DNA of 10,938 bases, from the NCBI GenBank assembly GCA_013154385.1, contig JAADCO010000149.1, positions 1-10,938 of the forward strand, in the 5' to 3' direction. The notes under the pieces were generated by a model. That model did not search any database and had not been told where the DNA came from. It saw nothing but the letters and a program-made list of their open reading frames with translations. Position numbers and translations under genes: made by a program. Of this stretch, positions 5,982 through 10,938 are shown piece after piece; within the stretch, counting starts at the first letter, position 1; every line of letters begins with the position of its first letter. Origin of the DNA: Thermodesulfobacteriota bacterium. Lineage in GTDB: Bacteria; Desulfobacterota; Thermodesulfobacteria; Thermodesulfobacteriales; Thermodesulfatatoraceae.

Positions 5982-7270
5982 TGGGAAACATCCTCGTGCT
6001 GGACAACGGAGATCTCACCCGCTTCACCGAAGCCATGCTGGCTGAAGGGCGCGACCTGGCCCTTCTGAACACGGAAGAAGACGCCCTCTCCTTTGCCGAG
6101 CGGGAGGAGGTGTCCTGTGGGGTGATCAACCTGGAGGCCACCGAAAGGCGCCTGGGCTTCCTCGAAGATTTCCTGGACCGCAACCCCTTTGTGCCGGTAA
6201 TCGCGCTCTCCGCCGAGGCAAACGTGGAGGAAGCCGTGCGGGCCGTCAAGCTCGGGGCCTTCGACTATCGGCTCCTGCGCACGGACGAAGAGGTGCTCAA
6301 GGAGATCGTGCTCAAGGCGTGCGAGGAAAGGCCGCATCCCGAAGACGACGGCTTCCTCACCGCCAACCCTGAACTGAAGAGGCTCCTCGAACGCTTGAAG
6401 GAAGTGGCCAAAAGCAAAGCCACGGTCCTCATCACCGGGGAGTCGGGCACCGGGAAGGAAGTGCTCGCGCGCTATCTCCACCGCCACAGCGACCGGGCTC
6501 AGGGGCCCTTTGTGGCCATCAACTGCGCGGCACTTCCCGAACACCTCCTAGAATCCGAGCTCTTCGGCTACGAGAAGGGGGCCTTCTCCGGGGCGTTCAC
6601 GCGCAAGATCGGAAAATTCGAACTGGCCAACGGGGGCACCATCCTCCTCGACGAGGTCACCGAGATGCCCCTTTCCCTGCAGGCCAAGCTCCTGCGCGTG
6701 CTCCAGGAAGGAGAGGTGGACCGCCTCGGAGGCGCCTATCCCGTGAAGATAGACGTGCGCGTCATCGCCACCACCAACCGCGACGTGGCCGCGGAGGTCA
6801 AGGCCGGCCGCTTCCGCGAGGACCTCTACTTCCGCCTGAACGTCATCCCCGTTCACCTTCCGCCCCTGCGCGAAAGACCGGAAGACATAAAGCTTTTGGC
6901 CGAACACTTCCGCCGGGAGTTCGCCAAGCGCTACGGGCGGCCGGTGAAGGGGTTTGCCGAAGGGGTGCTTGAACGCCTGCAGGGTTACCACTTTCCCGGA
7001 AACGTAAGGGAGCTTCGCAACCTGGTGGAACGGGCCGTGCTCCTGGCCCGAGGCCCCTGGATCACCTTCTCCGATCTCTTTCCCCACGAGCTGAGCGGAC
7101 TACAGCAAGAACACTCCCTAAAACCCCTTAAGGAGCTCGAACGGGAGATGATCCTGAAGGCGCTCAAGGCCGCAAACGGAAACCGTACCAAGGCCGCGGA
7201 AATCCTGGGCATCAGCGTGCGCACCCTGCGGCACAAACTGCAAGTGTATCGAGAAGCAGGACTCATCTAG
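5981..7270 (+). CDS. Sigma-54 activator with degenerate receiver, FleQ/FlrA-like flagellar regulator
   Basis: A 429-residue enhancer-binding protein. Residues 1-115 have the receiver fold pattern but not its chemistry: the acidic pair becomes Asp8/Asn9, the phospho-acceptor position is Asn50 (GVINLE), Ser77 replaces Thr, and the conserved lysine position is Leu99. It is probably not controlled by phosphorylation, as in FleQ/FlrA-type flagellar regulators. The AAA+ domain (about 125-355) keeps Walker A GESGTGKE (153-160) and Walker B Asp224-Glu225, and has GAFSGA (200-205) instead of GAFTGA in the sigma-54 contact loop. A Fis-type helix-turn-helix covers about 384-424. The TGATG junction with the TPR gene suggests translational coupling, and flgB starts 9 bp after its stop. 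Being inside an operon with its own sigma-54 promoter implies possible positive autoregulation. The exact orthologue (FleQ, FlrA, FlrC or FlgR) cannot be decided here. Confidence 0.9.
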   Translation: MGNILVLDNGDLTRFTEAMLAEGRDLALLNTEEDALSFAEREEVSCGVINLEATERRLGFLEDFLDRNPFVPVIALSAEANVEEAVRAVKLGAFDYRLLRTDEEVLKEIVLKACEERPHPEDDGFLTANPELKRLLERLKEVAKSKATVLITGESGTGKEVLARYLHRHSDRAQGPFVAINCAALPEHLLESELFGYEKGAFSGAFTRKIGKFELANGGTILLDEVTEMPLSLQAKLLRVLQEGEVDRLGGAYPVKIDVRVIATTNRDVAAEVKAGRFREDLYFRLNVIPVHLPPLRERPEDIKLLAEHFRREFAKRYGRPVKGFAEGVLERLQGYHFPGNVRELRNLVERAVLLARGPWITFSDLFPHELSGLQQEHSLKPLKELEREMILKALKAANGNRTKAAEILGISVRTLRHKLQVYREAGLI

Positions 7271-7279
7271 GAGGCAACC

Positions 7280-7687
7280 ATGCTTCACACCAAGATCTTC
7301 GGACAGACCTGGCAGACGGTAACCCGCTCGCTCAAGCTGCGTCTCCTGAAACACGACGTCATCGCCGAAAACATCGCCAACGTGGACACCCCAGGCTACA
7401 AGCGGCGGGACATCCCCTTCGAAAAGGTCATGGAGGCCTATCTGCGCGGGGCTCCGCCGCTCAAGACCACCAACCCGCGCCATCTGAAGCCCTCGGTCTT
7501 CTCTCCCCCGACCCTTTGGCCGGAGGAGATCGTGCCCGAAGACGAGGGCACGCCGAACAACGTCTCCCTGGAGGAGGAGATGGCCAAGCTGGCGGAGAAC
7601 AACCTCCTCTATCAGGCCACGGTGCAGGCCCTGATCAAGGAACTCGAACTCTTGCGTGAAGCCATCACCGAAGGAGGTAAGCGCTAA
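7280..7687 (+). CDS. flgB: Flagellar basal-body rod protein FlgB
   Basis: FlgB forms part of the proximal rod that links the MS ring to the distal rod. It is exported by the flagellar type III system, so it needs no Sec signal. The 135-residue protein has the rod-family motif NIANVDTPGY at 31-40, followed by KRRD, within an N-terminal helix. Its C-terminal helix (about 100-130, ending in LIKELELLREAI) matches the coiled ends of the rod proteins. Length is normal for FlgB. AGGAGG overlaps the stop of the upstream regulator and is 6 bases from this ATG. The TAATG junction shares one base with flgC. The FlgB assignment over other rod proteins is supported by the directly following flgC and fliE. 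Confidence 0.95.
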   Translation: MLHTKIFGQTWQTVTRSLKLRLLKHDVIAENIANVDTPGYKRRDIPFEKVMEAYLRGAPPLKTTNPRHLKPSVFSPPTLWPEEIVPEDEGTPNNVSLEEEMAKLAENNLLYQATVQALIKELELLREAITEGGKR

Positions 7688-8121
7688 TGAAACTGATCAC
7701 CGCTTTGCGATTGGCGGCCACGGGTCTTTCGGCGGAGAGGGTGCGGCTGAACGTGGCCTCCATGAACATCGCCAACGCCCACGTCACCCGCACCTTAGAC
7801 GGCGGGCCCTACCGGGCGAAGAACGTGGTCATGGCGGCCTCGCCGTTTGAGCCCGCCTTCGAGAGGGATCTCCGGTCCGCGCTCTCGGAATGGCAGGCCC
7901 CGGAGGTGATCGCCATCACCGACGACCAGAGCCCTTTCCACGAGGTCTACGACCCCACGCACCCAGACGCCGACGAGCGGGGCATCGTGCGCTATCCGAA
8001 CGTGGACGTGCTCACCGAGATGGTGGATCTCATGGCGGCCTCGCGCGCCTACGAGGCCAACCTCTCGGTGGTGACCATCACCAAGTCCATGGCTCTCAAG
8101 ACCATAGACATCCTGCGCTAA
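7687..8121 (+). CDS. flgC: Flagellar basal-body rod protein FlgC
   Basis: A proximal rod subunit that assembles with FlgB and is secreted through the flagellar export gate. The 144-residue protein shows the N-terminal signature ATGLSAERVRLNVASMNIAN (11-30) followed by TRTLDGGPYRAK, and the C-terminal signature YPNVDVLTEMVDLMAASRAY (103-122) with YEANLS (122-127), both typical of FlgC. A GGAGG inside the end of flgB serves as its ribosome site and the stop/start overlap suggests coupled translation. Length is about that of other FlgC proteins. Nothing unusual was seen. Confidence 0.96.
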   Translation: MKLITALRLAATGLSAERVRLNVASMNIANAHVTRTLDGGPYRAKNVVMAASPFEPAFERDLRSALSEWQAPEVIAITDDQSPFHEVYDPTHPDADERGIVRYPNVDVLTEMVDLMAASRAYEANLSVVTITKSMALKTIDILR

Positions 8122-8133
8122 GGAGGACCGAAG

Positions 8134-8424
8134 ATGAAGATAGATTTCGCTCCGGGATGGAACGGTCTGGCCGAGAGCCTGAACCCGAAAAAGGAAGAGG
8201 CCCCCAAATCCTTTGAAGACCTCCTCAAGCAGGAGATCACCCGCGTGGATCGGGCGCAAAAGGAGGCCGAGGACCGCCTCGTGGCCCTGGCCACGGGTAA
8301 GGACCCCGATCTCGTGGGGGTCTCCCTGAGTCTTACCAAGGCCGAGCTTTCCTTTCGCTTCCTTCTTCAGGTGCGGAACAAGATCCTCGAAGCCTATCAA
8401 GAGATCATGAGAATGCAGCTCTAA
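8134..8424 (+). CDS. fliE: Flagellar hook-basal body complex protein FliE
   Basis: FliE is the small adaptor between the MS ring and the rod and is the first rod-region protein exported. The 96-residue protein has the expected variable N-terminus, a central FEDLLKQEI helix, and the conserved C-terminal half SLTKAELSFRFLLQVRNKIL (66-85) followed by EAYQEIMRMQL, which is the FliE hallmark. AAGGAGG lies shortly before the ATG, and the gene fits in a 12-bp / 9-bp spacing between flgC and fliF. Length is normal for the family. Confidence 0.95.
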   Translation: MKIDFAPGWNGLAESLNPKKEEAPKSFEDLLKQEITRVDRAQKEAEDRLVALATGKDPDLVGVSLSLTKAELSFRFLLQVRNKILEAYQEIMRMQL

Positions 8425-8433
8425 GGAGAAGAG

Positions 8434-10038
8434 ATGGCCTTTCCACCACCGCGAGAGATCGTCAAACAGCTCAAGGAATTCTGGTCCGGGCTTTCCCGGG
8501 AGCAACGCCTGGCCCTGGTGGGCACGGTGCTCATCGTCTTCGGGGGGCTTGCGGGCCTCATCTACTATTCCAACCGCGTGGAGTGGGGGCTCCTCTATCG
8601 CGGCCTGCCCGAGGAACACGCCGCCAAGGTGGTGGAGTACCTGAAGCAGGAAAAGATCCCCTACCGGGTCTCGGCTGACGGGAGCATCAAGGTGCCCAAG
8701 GACAAGGTGCCGGAGCTCCGCATGGCCCTGGCCAGCCAGGGCATCATCGGCCCGGAGGTCCAGGGGTTTGAAATCTTTGACCGCAACCAGCTCGGCGCCA
8801 CGGACTTCCTCCAGCGGGTGAACTATCAGCGCGCGCTCGAAGGGGAGCTCTCCCGCACCATCTCCAGCCTCAAGTCCGTGGAATCCGCAAGGGTTCACCT
8901 GGCCCTTCCGCGCGAGAGCCTCTTCATCACCGAGGAAAAGCCGCCCAAGGCCTCGGTCTTCCTGAAGCTCAAGCCCGGGGCCCATCTCACGCGGCAGGAG
9001 GTCCAGGGCATCGTCAACCTGGTGGCCAGCTCCGTCACCGGTCTCAGCCCGGAAAACGTCACCGTGGTGGACACCTCCGGAAGGGTCCTCTACAAGGAGG
9101 AGTCTCCGGAAGAGAGGCTCTCCTCCGAACAGCTCGCCTATCGCAAGAAGCTCGAAGAGACCTATCGCGAAAAGATCGAGGGCCTCCTGGCCCAGGCCCT
9201 GGGGCCGGGGCACGCCATCGCCCAGGTCTCGGTGGACGTGGACTTCACCAAGGAGACCTACACCGAGGAGACCTACGACCCCGAGGGCACGGCCTTGAGG
9301 AGCGAACTCACCGAGGAAGAACAGCGAGAAGGGGCGAGAGAGGGCGGGATACCCGGGGTCAAAGGGGCCTTGACGGCCAAGGTCGAAGGGAACACCAAGG
9401 CCCTTTCGCGCACGGAAAAGATGTTTCGGCGCAGCATCACCCGCAACTACGAGGTGAGCCGCCTCTCGCGCACGAGGGAGTACACGCCCGGGGCGGTGAA
9501 GAAGATCTCCGTGGCCGTGTTGCTGGACACGGCGATCATCAATCCGGAGGCCAAGGAAGGAGAGGCCCAGGCCGCCGAGGACCGGCTGGCCCTGGTGGAG
9601 CGCCTGGTCAAGGGGGCCATAGGCTACGATGCCGACCGCGGGGACCAGGTGGAGGTCATAAGCCTCCCCTTCGAAGGTCTCCCCGAGGTCTCGAAGAGCG
9701 CGGTCTGGGTGGACTACGCCCAGCGCCTGGCCCGCCCCTTGACCGAGTTCCTCCTCATCGTGCTCTTCCTGCTCCTCGTGGTGCGGCCAGTGCTCAAGAC
9801 CTTCCTGAAGCGCATGGAGCCCGAACCGCCGCCTCCTGAGGAGGCCCTCCCCGCGGAAGAGGAAGAAGGCGAGGCCCTCGAGGGCGAGGAACAGCAGGCT
9901 CTGCCTCAGGAGATGGCCCTGAGCATCATCCACAACCAGCCCGAACGGGCGGCGGTGCTCGTCAAACGCTGGCTGGCCGAAGAGAGCGAGGAAGAGCGCC
10001 AGAAAGCCCTGAAGGAGGCCGAAGCCCATGCCAAGTAA
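8434..10038 (+). CDS. fliF: Flagellar MS-ring protein FliF
   Basis: FliF forms the inner-membrane MS ring on which the export gate, rod and switch are built. The 534-residue protein has a first membrane helix at about 26-46, then periplasmic ring-building domains of the YscJ/FliF type with GLPEEHAAKVVEYL (58-71), QVNYQ-like RVNYQRALEGEL (128-139) and SARVHLALPRESLF (151-164). A FliF-specific middle region with RTREYTPG (346-353) follows, then a second membrane helix at about 436-452. The cytoplasmic tail is very acidic and proline-rich (461-490), and ends in the FliG-binding segment ALSIIHNQPERAAVLVKRWL (495-514). Length is in the family range. GGAG precedes the ATG. The last 11 bases overlap fliG, consistent with matched production of the two ring partners. 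Confidence 0.97.
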   Translation: MAFPPPREIVKQLKEFWSGLSREQRLALVGTVLIVFGGLAGLIYYSNRVEWGLLYRGLPEEHAAKVVEYLKQEKIPYRVSADGSIKVPKDKVPELRMALASQGIIGPEVQGFEIFDRNQLGATDFLQRVNYQRALEGELSRTISSLKSVESARVHLALPRESLFITEEKPPKASVFLKLKPGAHLTRQEVQGIVNLVASSVTGLSPENVTVVDTSGRVLYKEESPEERLSSEQLAYRKKLEETYREKIEGLLAQALGPGHAIAQVSVDVDFTKETYTEETYDPEGTALRSELTEEEQREGAREGGIPGVKGALTAKVEGNTKALSRTEKMFRRSITRNYEVSRLSRTREYTPGAVKKISVAVLLDTAIINPEAKEGEAQAAEDRLALVERLVKGAIGYDADRGDQVEVISLPFEGLPEVSKSAVWVDYAQRLARPLTEFLLIVLFLLLVVRPVLKTFLKRMEPEPPPPEEALPAEEEEGEALEGEEQQALPQEMALSIIHNQPERAAVLVKRWLAEESEEERQKALKEAEAHAK

Positions 10039-10938
10039 GGTTGATCCCGAAAACCTCACCGGGCCGCAGAAGGCCGCCATCTTCCTCCTCACCATGGGCG
10101 AGGAGTTCACCGCAGAGGTGTACAAGTACCTGACCGAGGAAGAGATCAAGCGCATCGGCGTGGAGATGGCCCGCCTGGACTACATCCCCGCCGAGGCCGT
10201 GAAGAAGGTCCTCGAGGAGGCCAACGTCCAGAGCCGGGAACTGCTGGCGGATCTCACCGTCTCCCCGGAAGACTTCCTGAAGGAAAGCCTCCTCAAGGCT
10301 TACGGAGACCGCGGCAAGGAGATCTACGAAGAGATCCGGCAGGAGCTCGGGCCCAAGGTCTTCGAGAAGCTCCGGCGCCTCGACCCGCGCACCATCGCCA
10401 ACTTCCTGCGCAACGAACACCCCCAGACCATCGCCATCATCCTCGTGCACCTGGACCCGGACAAGGCCGGACAGATCATCGGCTACCTGCCCGAAAGCCT
10501 GCGGGCGGAGGTGGTCTTCCGCATCGCCGAGCTCGACAAGGTGGACCCGGAGATCATCCAGGAGATCTCCGCGGCGCTCGAGGAAGAGCTCGAATCCGTG
10601 GGCGGGACCTTCAGCCGCAAGCTGGGTGGCGTGGAAAGGGCGGCGGAGATCCTCTCCCACGTGGGCCGAGAGCTCGAAGAGGAGATCCTCTCCGAGGTGG
10701 AGGAGGAGAACCCCAACCTGGCCGAAGAAGTGCGCAAGCACCTCTTCACCTTCGAGGACCTGCTCAAGGTGGACGACACGGCCATCCAGGCCATTCTCAA
10801 GGAGATTTCCACCGAGGATCTCAAGCTGGCGCTGAAGACCGCTTCGGAGGAGCTGCGCGAAAAGTTCTTCAGCAACATGAGCGAACGCGCGGCTCAGCTC
10901 CTGCGCGAAGACCTGGAGATCATGGGACCGGTGCGCGT
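10028..10938 (+). CDS. fliG: Flagellar motor switch protein FliG (3' end cut by window)
   Basis: FliG is the rotor protein that binds FliF and receives torque from the stator. The frame is open from the ATG at 10028 to the right edge and gives 303 residues, so roughly 30 are missing. Seen are the N-terminal FliF-binding domain (TGPQKAAIFLLTMGEE, 11-26), the middle-domain EHPQ motif (130-133) in LRNEHPQTIAIILVHL, the Gly200-Gly201 linker (LGGVERAAEIL), and the C-terminal torque domain with FTFEDLLKVDD (240-250) and NMSERAAQLLREDLE (283-297). In that domain Arg287, Glu294, Asp295 and Arg303 occupy the positions of the charged rotor residues studied in other bacteria. GGAGG precedes the ATG by 9 bases. 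The start lies inside fliF, with an 11-base overlap. Confidence 0.96.
   Translation, partial: MPSKVDPENLTGPQKAAIFLLTMGEEFTAEVYKYLTEEEIKRIGVEMARLDYIPAEAVKKVLEEANVQSRELLADLTVSPEDFLKESLLKAYGDRGKEIYEEIRQELGPKVFEKLRRLDPRTIANFLRNEHPQTIAIILVHLDPDKAGQIIGYLPESLRAEVVFRIAELDKVDPEIIQEISAALEEELESVGGTFSRKLGGVERAAEILSHVGRELEEEILSEVEEENPNLAEEVRKHLFTFEDLLKVDDTAIQAILKEISTEDLKLALKTASEELREKFFSNMSERAAQLLREDLEIMGPVR

Noticed and set aside
7229..7242. GGCACAAACTGCA before flgB as an internal sigma-54 promoter
   Set aside because: The GC of the -12 box is two bases too close to the GG of the -24 box.
7795..10155. 786-codon open frame on the minus strand across flgC, fliE, fliF and the start of fliG
   Set aside because: It lies antisense to four clearly recognisable flagellar genes, and its translation is low-complexity and His/Gly/Leu-rich with no motif. 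It is a codon-bias shadow of GC-rich genes.

Overview
This 10.9-kb window looks like chromosome from an anaerobic, probably thermophilic, flagellated bacterium of the Desulfobacterota/Thermodesulfobacteria kind. That placement is an inference. It rests on a sulfide-dependent Thi4 with His instead of Cys at the sulfur-donor position, abundant sigma-54 regulation, charged and compact proteins, GC-rich coding DNA, and the order regulator-flgB-flgC-fliE-fliF-fliG. No database search was possible, so the taxonomy is only suggestive.

Layout. Bases 1-135 are the last 44 codons of a Cas6-type CRISPR RNA endonuclease, so a CRISPR-Cas locus probably lies just outside the left edge. Next, on the + strand (155-679), is a small protein with a C-terminal four-cysteine Fe-S domain. 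It converges tail-to-tail on two cofactor genes on the - strand: thi4 (676-1461, thiazole precursor of thiamine, made from NAD, glycine and sulfide) and nadC (1596-2456, NAD biosynthesis). A 113-bp divergent region (2457-2569) separates nadC from the rightward half and holds an inverted repeat and a sigma-70-like promoter.

The right three quarters is motility. An NtrC-type response regulator with an intact receiver (2570-3967) is followed by a hairpin and a very good sigma-54 promoter (4059-4074). That promoter should drive a tight, all-plus operon: an exported TPR protein (4089-5981), a second sigma-54 activator with a degenerate receiver and a GAFSGA loop (5981-7270), then flgB, flgC, fliE, fliF and fliG (fliG is cut by the right edge). 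Gene spacing is 0-12 bp, or stop/start overlaps, throughout.

How they may work together: one or both sigma-54 activators would open the 4059 promoter and so produce the MS ring (FliF), switch (FliG), rod/MS-ring adaptor (FliE) and proximal rod (FlgB, FlgC). They would also produce more of the second activator, a positive feedback loop. The TPR protein is the least explained member. It carries a signal peptide and heads a flagellar basal-body operon, so a periplasmic role in the motor is a reasonable hypothesis. I found no CRISPR array, tRNA, rRNA or insertion sequence in the window, and no clear riboswitch.
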